A DNA stretch of 64,000 nt from NCBI GenBank assembly GCA_035548375.1, contig DASZTG010000097.1, positions 1 through 64,000 of the forward strand. The letters run 5' to 3'. This document shows positions 35,530 through 44,918 of this stretch, piece by piece. Made by a program: the position numbers and the translations under genes. Within the stretch, counting starts at the first letter, position 1; every line of letters starts with the position of its first letter. This DNA is from JACQAP01 sp035548375. GTDB taxonomy: Bacteria; Pseudomonadota; Gammaproteobacteria; Burkholderiales; JACQAP01. The notes under the pieces are model-generated. The model ran no database searches. It was given only the letters and a program-made list of their open reading frames with translations, and was not told where the DNA came from.

Positions 35530-37446
35530 TTAAGCCGCGCTTCCCGCCTGTGGCATCTCGGAAACCAGCCGCCCGATGAATGCATCCAGCGGCATCTGGC
35601 CGAGATCGCTACCACCCCGGGTACGCACGGCAACGACGTTTGCGGCGACCTCTTTATCACCAACGACGAGTTGGTAAGGCAGCTTCTGCAAACTATGTTC
35701 CCGAATCTTATAGGTTATTTTCTCGTTTCTCAAGTCCGCGAAGGCCCGGAAGCCCTTTTCCGCAAGTTTCCGGGCAACTTCGGCCGCATAGCCGGCCTGG
35801 TGCTCGGAAATATTCATGACCACCACCTGCTCCGGCGCCAGCCAGAGCGGCATGGCACCCGCATAGTGCTCGACCAGGATGCCGATGAAGCGCTCCATCG
35901 AGCCGAGGATGGCCCGGTGCAGCATGACCGGGATGCGGCGGCTGTTGTCCTCGGCGATGTACTCGGCACCGAGGCGCCCCGGCAACGCGAAATCCAGCTG
36001 CAGGGTTCCGCACTGCCAGACCCGGCCGATCGAATCCTTCAGTGAAAACTCGATCTTGGGCCCATAGAACGCCCCCTCGCCGGGATTGACGTCCCATTTG
36101 AGGCTCTTGGCGTCCAGTGCGGACTTCAGCGCGCCTTCCGCCCTGTCCCAGGTTTCGTCAGAGCCGATGCGCTTCACCGGCCGGGTGGACAGCTTGATCA
36201 GGATCTCCGTGAAGCCGAAGTCCTCGTAGACCTTGCGCAGCAGATCGATGAACGCGGCCGCCTCATCCTGAATCTGGCCCTCGGTACAGAAAATGTGCGC
36301 GTCGTCCTGCGTGAACCCGCGCACCCGCATGATCCCGTGCAAGGCGCCGGACGGCTCGTTGCGGTGACAGGCACCGAATTCCGCAAGCCGCAAAGGCAGG
36401 TCGCGATAGCTCTTGAGCCCCTGGTTGAAAATCTGCACGTGGCCCGGGCAATTCATCGGCTTGACCGCGTAGTCGCGTTTCTCCGACTCGGTCGTGAACA
36501 TCAGCTCGCGATAATTTTCCCAGTGGCCGGAGCGCTCCCACAGCGCGCGATCCATGACCTGCGGCGTGCGCACTTCCTGGTAGCCGTGGCGTGACAAGGT
36601 CCTGCGCATGTACTGCTCGACCTGCTGCCAGATCGCCCAGCCCTTCGGGTGCCAGAACACCATGCCCGGCGCTTCTTCCTGCGTGTGGAAGAGGTCGAGC
36701 TGCTTGCCGAGCTTGCGATGGTCGCGCTTCTCGGCTTCCTCGATGCGGAACAGGTAGGCGTCGAGGTCTTCCTTCTTCGCCCAGGCGGTGCCGTAGACCC
36801 GCTGCAGCATCTCGTTCTTCGAGTCCCCGCGCCAGTACGCGCCGGCGACCTTCAGCAGCTTGAAGACCTTGAGCTTGCCGGTGGACGGCACGTGCGGCCC
36901 GCGGCACAAGTCGGTGAAGTTGCCCTGCGAATAGAGCGAAATCTGCTCGTTCCCGGGGATGGACGCGATGATCTGCGCCTTGTATTCCTCGCCCTGCTTG
37001 CGGAAGAAGTCGACCGCCTTGTCGCGATCCCACACCTCCCGCTCGACCTTGATGTCGCGCTTCGCGATTTCCGCCATGCGTTTCTCGATGGCGGCAAGAT
37101 CCTCGGGCGTAAACGGGCGCTTGTAGGAAAAATCGTAGTAGAAGCCGTCCTCGATGACCGGCCCGATGGTCACCTGCGCGTCCGGATACAGCTCCTTGAC
37201 GGCATGGGCCAGCAGGTGGGCGGTGGAATGGCGCAGGATGTCGACGCCGTCGGCATCCTTGTCCGTCACCACGGAGAGCGCGGCATCGTGGTCGATCACG
37301 AAGGACGTATCGACGAGCTTGCCGTCGACCTTGCCGGCAAGCGCCGCCCGCGCCAGGCCGGCGCCGATGGACGCCGCCACGTCGGCGACGCTGACCGCCT
37401 TGTCGAAGGCTCTTGTCGATCCGTCAGGCAATCGTATGGACGGCAT
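35530..37446 (-). CDS. thrS: Threonyl-tRNA synthetase
   Basis: A 638-aa class II synthetase: N-terminal TGS domain (1-62), editing domain with HSTAHLLAHAV, catalytic core with MNCPGHVQIF, RLAEFGACHRNEPSGALHG and the C-terminal anticodon domain (VVMNISEHQAGYAAEVARKL). The ATG at 37446 begins the conserved TGS domain. An intrinsic terminator ends only 14 nt before it. infC follows after 22 bp. Confidence 0.98.
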   Translation of the reverse strand: MPSIRLPDGSTRAFDKAVSVADVAASIGAGLARAALAGKVDGKLVDTSFVIDHDAALSVVTDKDADGVDILRHSTAHLLAHAVKELYPDAQVTIGPVIEDGFYYDFSYKRPFTPEDLAAIEKRMAEIAKRDIKVEREVWDRDKAVDFFRKQGEEYKAQIIASIPGNEQISLYSQGNFTDLCRGPHVPSTGKLKVFKLLKVAGAYWRGDSKNEMLQRVYGTAWAKKEDLDAYLFRIEEAEKRDHRKLGKQLDLFHTQEEAPGMVFWHPKGWAIWQQVEQYMRRTLSRHGYQEVRTPQVMDRALWERSGHWENYRELMFTTESEKRDYAVKPMNCPGHVQIFNQGLKSYRDLPLRLAEFGACHRNEPSGALHGIMRVRGFTQDDAHIFCTEGQIQDEAAAFIDLLRKVYEDFGFTEILIKLSTRPVKRIGSDETWDRAEGALKSALDAKSLKWDVNPGEGAFYGPKIEFSLKDSIGRVWQCGTLQLDFALPGRLGAEYIAEDNSRRIPVMLHRAILGSMERFIGILVEHYAGAMPLWLAPEQVVVMNISEHQAGYAAEVARKLAEKGFRAFADLRNEKITYKIREHSLQKLPYQLVVGDKEVAANVVAVRTRGGSDLGQMPLDAFIGRLVSEMPQAGSAA

Positions 37447-37460
37447 GGTTACGGGTTCCC

Positions 37461-37492
37461 AAAATAAAAAAGTGCGGCGAACCGCACTTTTT
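37461..37492 (-). terminator. Terminator/attenuator abutting the thrS start
   Basis: On the minus strand GTGCGG-TTCG-CCGCAC, an extended stem (with A/T flanks) capped by the very stable UUCG tetraloop, is followed by TTTTTTATTTT. The U-tract ends 14 nt before the thrS ATG. It either ends tRNA-Val transcripts with partial readthrough or serves as a regulated attenuator of thrS. Confidence 0.85.
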
Positions 37493-37516
37493 CCAAGACC
37501 GGACTGCAAAAGGGGT

Positions 37517-37561
37517 TCAGGGGCGCTGCATTGCCACCGTCGTGCAAGTTCGCAAACCCAT
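37517..37561 (-). CDS. Putative thrS leader peptide (14 aa)
   Basis: A short frame encoding MGLRTCTTVAMQRP, with three Thr codons in four positions (ACT TGC ACG ACG), ends 25 nt before the thrS terminator stem. An AAGGA lies 10 nt before the ATG, a weak spacing. Position and Thr content fit a ribosome-mediated attenuator, but the frame is tiny and could be chance. Confidence 0.3.
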   Translation of the reverse strand: MGLRTCTTVAMQRP

Positions 37562-37583
37562 TTGAAGTCCGTCCTTAGGAAGT

Positions 37584-37660
37584 TGGTAGGCGCGATTGGA
37601 TTCGAACCAACGACCCCCACCATGTCAAGGTGATGCTCTAACCAACTGAGCTACGCGCCT
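37584..37660 (-). tRNA. tRNA-Val (GAC)
   Basis: A 77-nt cloverleaf with encoded CCA: acceptor AGGCGCG/CGCGCCT, anticodon loop TTGACAT giving GAC, T-loop GTTCGAATC. A promoter lies just upstream and the thrS leader just downstream on the same strand. Confidence 0.96.
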
Positions 37661-37672
37661 GCCGAGCGCCGG

Positions 37673-37701
37673 ATTCTAAACGAAACCCAAACACCGTTCA
37701 A
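37673..37701 (-). promoter_or_regulatory. Sigma-70 promoter of tRNA-Val / thrS operon
   Basis: On the minus strand TTGAAC (37701-37696), a 17-bp spacer and TAGAAT (37678-37673). Initiation near 37666 would place the tRNA 5' end about 6 nt in. I found no other promoter between the tRNA and thrS. Confidence 0.65.
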
Positions 37702-37705
37702 ACTG

Positions 37706-39880
37706 CTATTTCCTGCGGGCGGATTCCACGCCGGGGACGTCGCGGACGGCCGCCAGCAGCCGGGTGAGCTGCGCCAGGTTGTCCACTTCCAGCGTGAAGG
37801 TCATCTTCGAGCCCAAGTCTTCGCTATGCGAGGCGCTCGACACGACCCTCACCTTCTCGCGCGTAAAGACGTCCAGCACGTCCCGCATCAACGCCGGGTG
37901 GTTGCCGGCGACCAGCTCGACGTCGACCGGGAATTTCGACGCGCCGGTGTCGCCCCAGTCGGACGCGATCAGGCGTTCCTGCGGCAGGCGGGCGACGTTG
38001 CGGCAATCGGCGCGGTGGATGGTGACGCCGCGGCCGCGCGACACGAAACCGATGATGGCGTCCGGCGGCGCCGGCTTGCAGCAGCGCGCCAGCACGGTCA
38101 GCAGCTTGTCGACGCCTACGATCAGGATGCCGCTGGGCGCGGCCGCCGGCCTCGCATGAACCGGCGCGACCGGCTGCTTTTCCTCGACGACCTCGTCGCC
38201 CAGGACGGCTGCCTGCAACTGGCGCGGCGTCACCTCGCTGCGCCCTATTGCGGCGAACAAGTCGTTCACGCTGGCGAATTCCAGCCGCGAAGCCAGCTCC
38301 TCGAGGTTCTGGCCAGTCTTGCCCAGCCGCTGCAGATCCTTTTCGAGGATGGTCCGCCCCTGGATCACGGCCTCTTCCAACTGGCGGTTGTTGAACCATT
38401 GGCGCACCTTCGTGCGCGCGCGATTGCTCTTGATGTAGCCCAGCGCCGGGTTCAGCCAGTCGCGCGAAGGCCCGCCCTCCTTCGCCGCGATGATCTCCAC
38501 GCTCTGGCCGTTGGAGAGCACGTAGGTCAGCGGCACGATCTGGCCGTTGACCTTGGCGCCGCGGCAGCGATGGCCGAGTTCGGAATGCAGGTGATAGGCG
38601 AAATCGATGGGCGTGGATCCGCGCGGCAGGTCGACGACCCTGCCCTGCGGCGTAACGACATAGACCATGTCCTGGAACAGGTCGGTCCTGAAGTGCTCCG
38701 CCAGCTCGCTCGCGTCGGCGAGCTGGTCTTTCCACTCGAGCACGCCGCGCAACCACGACAGCTTCTCGTCGAGCGCCGAATCCGCCCTGGCCGATTCCTT
38801 GTAACGCCAGTGCGCGGCCACGCCGAGCTCCGCATGCCGGTGCATCTCGTGCGTACGAATCTGGATCTCCAGGATCTTCTCGCCCGGTCCGACCACGGCC
38901 GTGTGCAGCGAGCGGTAGTCGTTCGCCTTCGGTCTGGCGATGTAATCGTCGAACTCGCGCGGGATCGGCGTCCACAGGTTGTGGGCCACGCCGAGCGCGG
39001 CATAGCAATCCTTGACGTCATCGACCAGCACGCGCACCGCGCGCACGTCCGAAAGCTCTCCCAGCGCCACGTTCTTGCGCTGGAGCTTGCGCCAGATGCT
39101 GTAGATGTGCTTCGGCCGGCCGGTCACCTCGGCCCTGATGCCGGCGGATTGCAGCTCGGCGCCGAGCATGCGAATGACTTCCGCTATGTAGGTTTCGCGA
39201 TCCCTGCGCTTCTCGTCGAGCTGGCCGGCGATGCTCTTGTAGGTCTGCGACTCCAGGCAGCGGAAAGCCAGGTCCTCCAGTTCCCATTTGAGCTGCCACA
39301 CGCCCAGGCGATTGCCGAGCGGGGCAAATAATTCCAGCGTTTCGCGCGCGGCCTCCTCGCGTGCGTCCGATTCCTGACGGGATGCCAATTCACGCAGCCG
39401 CTGGACCTGGTCGGCGAGCTTGATGAGCACGACGCGCACGTCCTGAGCCATCGCCAGGAACATCTTGCGCAACGCCTCGAGTTGCGACGCACGGTCTGCG
39501 CTTCTCGCAGCGGCATTCCTGGACCGCAGCGCCTGGACCTGCGCCATGCTCGCGACACCTTCGACGAGCGTGAGCACGCCCGGCCCGAATGCGGTCCGGA
39601 ATTCTTCGCGCGCTTTGCCGTCGGCGGGAACCGCGCCGAGCAGCAGCATCGCGGAGATGGCTTCGCCGCCCACGCCGAGGCCGGCGACGATCCGAGCCGC
39701 GGCCCGCGCATGCTCCAGCCAGGGTTCGCCGGTGGCATGCAGGCGCCCTTCATAGGCCAGTGCGGCACGCTCATCTGCGCGGCGAACGAGATCGGCCTCC
39801 GCCGGCGGCAGGCGCGCGACCACCGGCGCAAGCCATTGCCCCGACGAGGTGTCCGCTTCGAATGACGTGACCTTTACCAT
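37706..39880 (-). CDS. relA: (p)ppGpp synthetase RelA
   Basis: A 724-aa RelA/SpoT homologue. The N-terminal hydrolase region has lost its HD dyad (ISAMLLLGAVPAD where SpoT has a LLHD-type motif), marking the synthetase-only RelA type. The synthetase domain is intact (RPKHIYSIWRKLQRKN, ARPKANDYRSLHTAVVG, IQIRTHEMHRHAELGVAAHW), then TGS (VVDLPRGSTPIDFAYHLHSELGH) and a C-terminal ACT domain. It makes (p)ppGpp upon amino-acid starvation. Confidence 0.96.
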   Translation of the reverse strand: MVKVTSFEADTSSGQWLAPVVARLPPAEADLVRRADERAALAYEGRLHATGEPWLEHARAAARIVAGLGVGGEAISAMLLLGAVPADGKAREEFRTAFGPGVLTLVEGVASMAQVQALRSRNAAARSADRASQLEALRKMFLAMAQDVRVVLIKLADQVQRLRELASRQESDAREEAARETLELFAPLGNRLGVWQLKWELEDLAFRCLESQTYKSIAGQLDEKRRDRETYIAEVIRMLGAELQSAGIRAEVTGRPKHIYSIWRKLQRKNVALGELSDVRAVRVLVDDVKDCYAALGVAHNLWTPIPREFDDYIARPKANDYRSLHTAVVGPGEKILEIQIRTHEMHRHAELGVAAHWRYKESARADSALDEKLSWLRGVLEWKDQLADASELAEHFRTDLFQDMVYVVTPQGRVVDLPRGSTPIDFAYHLHSELGHRCRGAKVNGQIVPLTYVLSNGQSVEIIAAKEGGPSRDWLNPALGYIKSNRARTKVRQWFNNRQLEEAVIQGRTILEKDLQRLGKTGQNLEELASRLEFASVNDLFAAIGRSEVTPRQLQAAVLGDEVVEEKQPVAPVHARPAAAPSGILIVGVDKLLTVLARCCKPAPPDAIIGFVSRGRGVTIHRADCRNVARLPQERLIASDWGDTGASKFPVDVELVAGNHPALMRDVLDVFTREKVRVVSSASHSEDLGSKMTFTLEVDNLAQLTRLLAAVRDVPGVESARRK

Positions 39881-39893
39881 CTGCCCTGCCCGC

Positions 39894-42236
39894 TCATCGA
39901 CCTGTCCAGTATCTCCGTCCGGCTTCCCGCCATTTCGTGATTTTCATGCCCGCGGGACCGAAGTCGACAATGATGGCGCCGGAAACATCCGTTCTCAAGG
40001 TGTCGCTGCCGGCTTGCCGGTAGCGCCCCGCCACCAGCGGATGCGGGTGGCCGAAGCGGTTGCGGTAGCCGACCGAGAAAACCGTCAGTGCCGGTGCAAC
40101 CGCTTCGACGAACCCCGGCGTCGAAGACGTGCGGCTGCCATGGTGGGGGGCGAGCAGGACATCGGCGCGCAGGTTCGCGGATGCCTTGAGCATCGCCGCC
40201 TCGGCGCGCTTCTCGACATCGCCCGGCAGCAGAGCGCTGCCGTACGGCGACACGATCTTCAGCACGCAACTGCGATCGTTGTCCTTCTCGTGCTGGTCCC
40301 GGTATTCCGCGAGGTCGGGATGCAGCATCTCGAAGGAAACGCCGTCCCATTCCCACTTTTCCCCGGTTACGCAGAGCCGGCTGCGGGTCGCGGCAACGGC
40401 GATCGCATCGTCCTGCGGCAACGAGGAGAACACCCAGGCCACCGGCATGGACCGCAATATCGTCAAGGCGCCGCCGCTGTGATCGCTGTCGCCGTGGCTA
40501 ATGACCATGCCGTCGAGCCGGTCTATGCCGGCCGCGCGCAGGTAAGGCACGACGACGCGCCCGCCGGCGTCGATTTGCTCGGTGAATGCCGGTCCCGTGT
40601 CGAACAGCAGCGCGTGGTCGCGCGTGCGCACCGCGACGGCGAGGCCTTGCCCGACATCCAGCGCGGTCAAGCGCACTTGTCCCTCCGGGATTGGCGCGGG
40701 AAACACCAGGAACAAGGGCAATAGCAGCGGCGCACCGGTCCAGCGCGCCGGGAATCCCCTGGGCAACAGCATCCAGAGCGCGCCGGCCACCGCGAGGGGA
40801 ATCGTCCACATCGGCGGTGCGTGCTGCTGCCAGACGGCGTCCGGCAAATCGCTCAGCATGCGCAGCGGAACCATGCAGCCCGCCATGACCAGGTGCGCGG
40901 CCTGCGCCGCCCACGCCAGCGGCAGGACGGACGCCACCAGCGCCAGCGGCACGACGACCAGGCTCACGAGCGGGATCGCGAAAGCGTTGGCCACCGGCGA
41001 GACCAGCGACACCTGCTGGAACATGGCGAGCAGGAAGGGCACGAAGGCGATCGTGACGGCCCACTGGGTCTGCATCCAGGCGCGCAGCCAGCCCGGCTTG
41101 CCGATGCGCGAGTACGCCGCAAACATGATTACCGCCACCGCGCCGAACGAAAGCCAGAACCCCGGCGCGATGGTCGCCATCGGATCGAGCACGATGACGA
41201 AGGCCGCGGCCGTCGCCAGCACCGCGATCGGGCTGGCATTCCATCCGGACCACAGCGCAAAGGCGACCACGGCAAGCATGTAGACCGTGCGCTGGGCGGG
41301 CACGGCGAAGCCGGACAACAACGCATAAGCCAGCGCCACGAGCAATCCACAGAAGGCCGCCGCGCGCATGGCAGGCAGACCCAGCACCAGCTTCTCGGAA
41401 CGTCGCCACAACCGCGACACCACCAGCACGACCAGGCTGGCGACCATGGTGATGTGCAGGCCCGAAATGCTCATGAGGTGGTTTACACCTGTGCGGGTAA
41501 AAACCTGCCACTGGTCGGGCGGGATCGATTGCTGGTCGCCCACGGCGAGTGCGACGATCACGCCGGCGTACGGTCGCTCGCCGAGTGCGTCGAGCAGGCG
41601 GCTGCGAACGGATTCGCGCAGGCGCTCGATCAGGTAACCCGGCCGCGGCACCAACGGATCGGTCATCGCCGGTGCCGGCTCCGGGCGCACGTAACCCACC
41701 GCGCGAATGCCACGCTCCAGCATCCAGGCTTCGAAGTCGAAACCGTCCGGGTTTGAGTTTCCGTGCGGCCTGTGCAGGCGCACGGTCATGCGCCATCGCT
41801 GCCCCGCCCTGAGCTCGGGGAGCGTTTGCTTTTCGTTCGCGTACCACATGACCGAAATGTGCGAAGGCACGCGGGCGTTCGGCACGAACGTGCGCTCCAC
41901 GTCGAACGCGAACCGCACGCCGCGCTCCGTCGGCTGCACCATCTCCGCGATCACGCCGGAGACCTCGACATCGCGCCCCTCCCAGGCTTCCGGCAACTCG
42001 TCCGCCAGTTTCCACTGCGCAACCGCGGCCGCCCAGAAAAATCCGGCGATGGCAAACGCGAGGATTGCAATTACGTGACCGAAGACGCGGGCCGCCGCAC
42101 CGGGATGGCGCAAGAGGACGACGCGCAGGAGCACGAGCGGAACCAATGCCACGGCACCGGTCCAACCAGGCAGCACCGGCTGCTGTTGCAGCAGCCAGGC
42201 GCCACCCACCAACGCGAACAGGTACAGGCTCGTCAC
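39894..42236 (-). CDS. comEC: DNA internalisation competence protein ComEC/Rec2
   Basis: A 780-aa polytopic protein: N-terminal TM segments and DUF4131 domain, the central Competence domain (VNHLMSISGLHITMVASLVVLV and following TM helices) forming the DNA channel, and a C-terminal MBL-like domain (VVISHGDSDHSGGALTIL, LLAPHHGSRTSS). It moves single-stranded DNA across the inner membrane. GTG start at 42236. 13 bp upstream of relA. Confidence 0.94.
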   Translation of the reverse strand: MTSLYLFALVGGAWLLQQQPVLPGWTGAVALVPLVLLRVVLLRHPGAAARVFGHVIAILAFAIAGFFWAAAVAQWKLADELPEAWEGRDVEVSGVIAEMVQPTERGVRFAFDVERTFVPNARVPSHISVMWYANEKQTLPELRAGQRWRMTVRLHRPHGNSNPDGFDFEAWMLERGIRAVGYVRPEPAPAMTDPLVPRPGYLIERLRESVRSRLLDALGERPYAGVIVALAVGDQQSIPPDQWQVFTRTGVNHLMSISGLHITMVASLVVLVVSRLWRRSEKLVLGLPAMRAAAFCGLLVALAYALLSGFAVPAQRTVYMLAVVAFALWSGWNASPIAVLATAAAFVIVLDPMATIAPGFWLSFGAVAVIMFAAYSRIGKPGWLRAWMQTQWAVTIAFVPFLLAMFQQVSLVSPVANAFAIPLVSLVVVPLALVASVLPLAWAAQAAHLVMAGCMVPLRMLSDLPDAVWQQHAPPMWTIPLAVAGALWMLLPRGFPARWTGAPLLLPLFLVFPAPIPEGQVRLTALDVGQGLAVAVRTRDHALLFDTGPAFTEQIDAGGRVVVPYLRAAGIDRLDGMVISHGDSDHSGGALTILRSMPVAWVFSSLPQDDAIAVAATRSRLCVTGEKWEWDGVSFEMLHPDLAEYRDQHEKDNDRSCVLKIVSPYGSALLPGDVEKRAEAAMLKASANLRADVLLAPHHGSRTSSTPGFVEAVAPALTVFSVGYRNRFGHPHPLVAGRYRQAGSDTLRTDVSGAIIVDFGPAGMKITKWREAGRRYWTGR

Positions 42237-42265
42237 GCCGCACCGGATAACGTAGTCTTCATGTC

Positions 42266-42832
42266 ATGCCGCGCCGATTCATACGCCGATACCTCCCCAC
42301 GCCCCAGAGCATCCAGGGAAATCGCTGGCTGAAAGGCTTCGGCTCCGCCCTGCACCACCCGAACCTCTGGCACCTGCACCGCCGGTCGGTCGCCGGCGGC
42401 GTTGCAGCCGGCCTTTTCTGCGGCCTCGTGCCCGGACCGGTGCAAATGCTTTCCGCCGCGCTTTGCGCCGTCGTATTCCGCGTCAACCTGCCGGTCGCCG
42501 TCATCGTGACCTGGTACACGAATCCCCTGACGATCCTGCCGCTGTATTTCATCGCCTACAAGCTCGGGATGCTGGTCACCGGGTCTGAGGCGGCCGAACC
42601 CGTGCCCTTCGACATGCAGGTCTTCGAGCTGCCGATGGCGCAATGGCTTCCGGCCGCCTTGCACTGGTTCGCCGCGATGGGCAAGCCGTTTGCCGCGGGA
42701 CTGATCTTGCTGGCATGCATCCTCGCGGTGTCGGGATATTTTTTCGTGATCGGCGCCTGGCGTGCCCATGTCATGCTTGCATGGCGCAAACGCCGGCGCT
42801 CGCGCGCCGACGACCCGGACGATCTCGCCTGA
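42266..42832 (+). CDS. DUF2062 membrane protein
   Basis: A 188-aa inner-membrane protein with about three TM segments. The block RRSVAGGVAAGLFCGLVPGPVQM and WYTNPLTILPLYFIAYKLG are typical of DUF2062. Function unknown; the C-terminus is highly basic then acidic. Two ATGs 5 nt apart; the second is in frame. Divergent from comEC, convergent with lolD. Confidence 0.88.
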   Translation: MPRRFIRRYLPTPQSIQGNRWLKGFGSALHHPNLWHLHRRSVAGGVAAGLFCGLVPGPVQMLSAALCAVVFRVNLPVAVIVTWYTNPLTILPLYFIAYKLGMLVTGSEAAEPVPFDMQVFELPMAQWLPAALHWFAAMGKPFAAGLILLACILAVSGYFFVIGAWRAHVMLAWRKRRRSRADDPDDLA

Positions 42833-42834
42833 CG

Positions 42835-43533
42835 CTAGGCTGCGTCCAGTCCCAGCCTGCCGTCTTCCAGCCGCAGCGTGCGCTGCATGCGGCCCGCAAT
42901 CCGCGGGTCGTGCGTGACGATGACGAAGCTGGTCGAGAATTCCCGGTTGAGTTCGAGCATGAGGTCGAGCACGCCTTCCGCCGTATGGCGGTCGAGGTTT
43001 CCGGTCGGCTCGTCCGCCAGCACGCAGGCGGGCTCGGTCACGAGCGCGCGCGCCAAGGCTGCGCGCTGGCGCTCGCCGCCGGACAATTCCCCCGGCGTGT
43101 GCGTGACCCGCGCCTTAAGCCCGACGCGCTCGAGCACGCGCAGCGCCTGGGCCTGCGCCGCTTCCGGCGCCGTCCGCCGGATCAAGAGCGGCATCGCAAC
43201 GTTTTCCAGCGCGGTGAATTCGGGCAGCAGGTGATGGAACTGGTAGACGAAACCCAGCCCGCGGTTGCGCAGGCGGCCCTTCTCCTTCTCGCCCAGCTCG
43301 TCGAGCCGGCGGCCGAGGATCACGATTTCGCCCGAGGTGGCCGCGTCGAGCCCGCCCAGCAGGTGCAGCAGCGTGCTTTTGCCCGAACCCGACGCACCGA
43401 CGATGGCGACGGTTTCCCCGCGTCTCACCTCGAAGTCGACGCCATCGAGCACCGGCACCGAGTATTCGCCCTGCCGGAAGATCTTCTGCAGGCCGCGGCA
43501 GGCCAGCACGACATTCAGGTTCGATTCACTCAT
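42835..43533 (-). CDS. lolD: Lipoprotein-releasing ABC ATPase LolD
   Basis: A 232-aa ABC ATPase: Walker A VGASGSGKSTLLHLLGGLD, signature GELSGGERQRAALARAL and Walker B ACVLADEPTGNLD. With LolC/E it extracts lipoproteins from the inner membrane for LolA. The start overlaps the lolC 3' end by 8 bp. Confidence 0.96.
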   Translation of the reverse strand: MSESNLNVVLACRGLQKIFRQGEYSVPVLDGVDFEVRRGETVAIVGASGSGKSTLLHLLGGLDAATSGEIVILGRRLDELGEKEKGRLRNRGLGFVYQFHHLLPEFTALENVAMPLLIRRTAPEAAQAQALRVLERVGLKARVTHTPGELSGGERQRAALARALVTEPACVLADEPTGNLDRHTAEGVLDLMLELNREFSTSFVIVTHDPRIAGRMQRTLRLEDGRLGLDAA

Positions 43534-44773
43534 AGCGCAGCGCCTCGGCCGGATTGATGCGTGCCGCGCGATAACTCGGATACAGGGTGGCCAGCAACGT
43601 CAGCGCAAAAGACGTCAAGGCGATCACGACCACGTCCTGCCAGTGGGGATCGGACGGCAGGTCGCTGATGTAGTACACGTCCTTCGCCAGGAATTGCACG
43701 CCGAACAGGTGCTCGATCGCGGGCACCACGACGTCGATGTTCCAGGCGATGAGCATGCCTGCAATCACCCCCGCCAGGGTGCCGATCACGCCGATCAGCG
43801 CACCCTGGATGATGAAGATCTTCATGATCTCGCCGGGCGCCGCACCCAGCGTGCGCAGGATGGCGATGTCCGCGCGCTTGTCCGTGACGGCCATGACCAG
43901 GGTCGACACGATGTTGAACGCCGCCACCGCCACGATCAGCAGCAGGATGATGAACATCACGCGCTTCTCGATCTGCACGGCGCGGAAGAAGTTCGCGTGG
44001 CTGCGCGTCCAGTCGGCGACGTAGACATCCGCATCCAGCGTATGGGTCAACTCGCGCGCGATGCGCGGCGCCGCGAACAAGTCCTTGAGCTTCAGCCGCA
44101 CGCCGGAAACCCGGTCTTCCATGCGATAGAGCTTCTGCGCGTCGTCGAGGTTGATGAGCGCCAGGCCAGCGTCGTATTCGTACATGCCGACCTCGAAAAT
44201 GCCGACCACGTCGAACTGCTTCAACCGCGGCATGATGCCGGCCGGCGTCACCTGGCCCTGGGGCGCGATCACCACGATCTTGTCGCCCACCCGCGCGCCG
44301 ATGGCGAGTGCCAATTCGCTGCCCAGGACGATCCCGAACTTGCCCGCTTGCAGCGCCGACAGGCTGCCTGCCTTCATGTGCATGCCGATGTCGGCCACCT
44401 TGTCTTCGTCGGCTGGCAGGATGCCGCGCACGATGCTCCCCTGCACCGTCTGGTGGTTCGAGATCAAACCCTGCGCCATCACGTAAGGCGCCGCGGCAAC
44501 GACCTCGCCGTTGTGCATGGACTCCCGGGCGACCTGCTGCCAGTCCTTCAAGCCGCCCGACATCCCGGTGATCTGGACATGGGAAGCGACGCCAAGGATG
44601 CGCGCGCGCAATTCTTTCTGGAAGCCGTTCATGACCGACAGCACGATGATCAGCGCAGCCACGCCCAGCACGATGCCGAGCATGGACGTGACCGAAATGA
44701 ACGAGATGAAATGGTTCCGCCGCTTGGCCCGCGTGTAGCGCAGGCCGACGAACAACTCATACGGCGTGATCAT
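43526..44773 (-). CDS. lolC: Lipoprotein-releasing permease LolC/E
   Basis: A 415-aa FtsX-like permease: N-terminal YELFVGLRYTRAKRRNHFISFIS then TM1, a large periplasmic domain (about 50-270) and three C-terminal TM helices ending in YRAARINPAEALRYE. A single LolC/E-type gene is present, so the complex may be a homodimer as in many betaproteobacteria. The ATG at 44773 matches homologues. Confidence 0.95.
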   Translation of the reverse strand: MITPYELFVGLRYTRAKRRNHFISFISVTSMLGIVLGVAALIIVLSVMNGFQKELRARILGVASHVQITGMSGGLKDWQQVARESMHNGEVVAAAPYVMAQGLISNHQTVQGSIVRGILPADEDKVADIGMHMKAGSLSALQAGKFGIVLGSELALAIGARVGDKIVVIAPQGQVTPAGIMPRLKQFDVVGIFEVGMYEYDAGLALINLDDAQKLYRMEDRVSGVRLKLKDLFAAPRIARELTHTLDADVYVADWTRSHANFFRAVQIEKRVMFIILLLIVAVAAFNIVSTLVMAVTDKRADIAILRTLGAAPGEIMKIFIIQGALIGVIGTLAGVIAGMLIAWNIDVVVPAIEHLFGVQFLAKDVYYISDLPSDPHWQDVVVIALTSFALTLLATLYPSYRAARINPAEALRYE

Positions 44774-44918
44774 GGATGATGGGCGGAATGGGTTTGCGGC
44801 AGCGACGCGAAGTCTGCCACATTCCGGTTGCGCTGAGTATGTCCGCACGGCTGGCGATCACGCGTGTCTTGCGCGCAAAACCCGCGTGCTAGACTCGCGG
44901 CGATCCGGCCCTGCTCTC

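Noticed and set aside
44766..44918. N-terminal extension of the RpfE-like protein.
   Set aside because: It overlaps the divergent lolC start and has no homologous residues.
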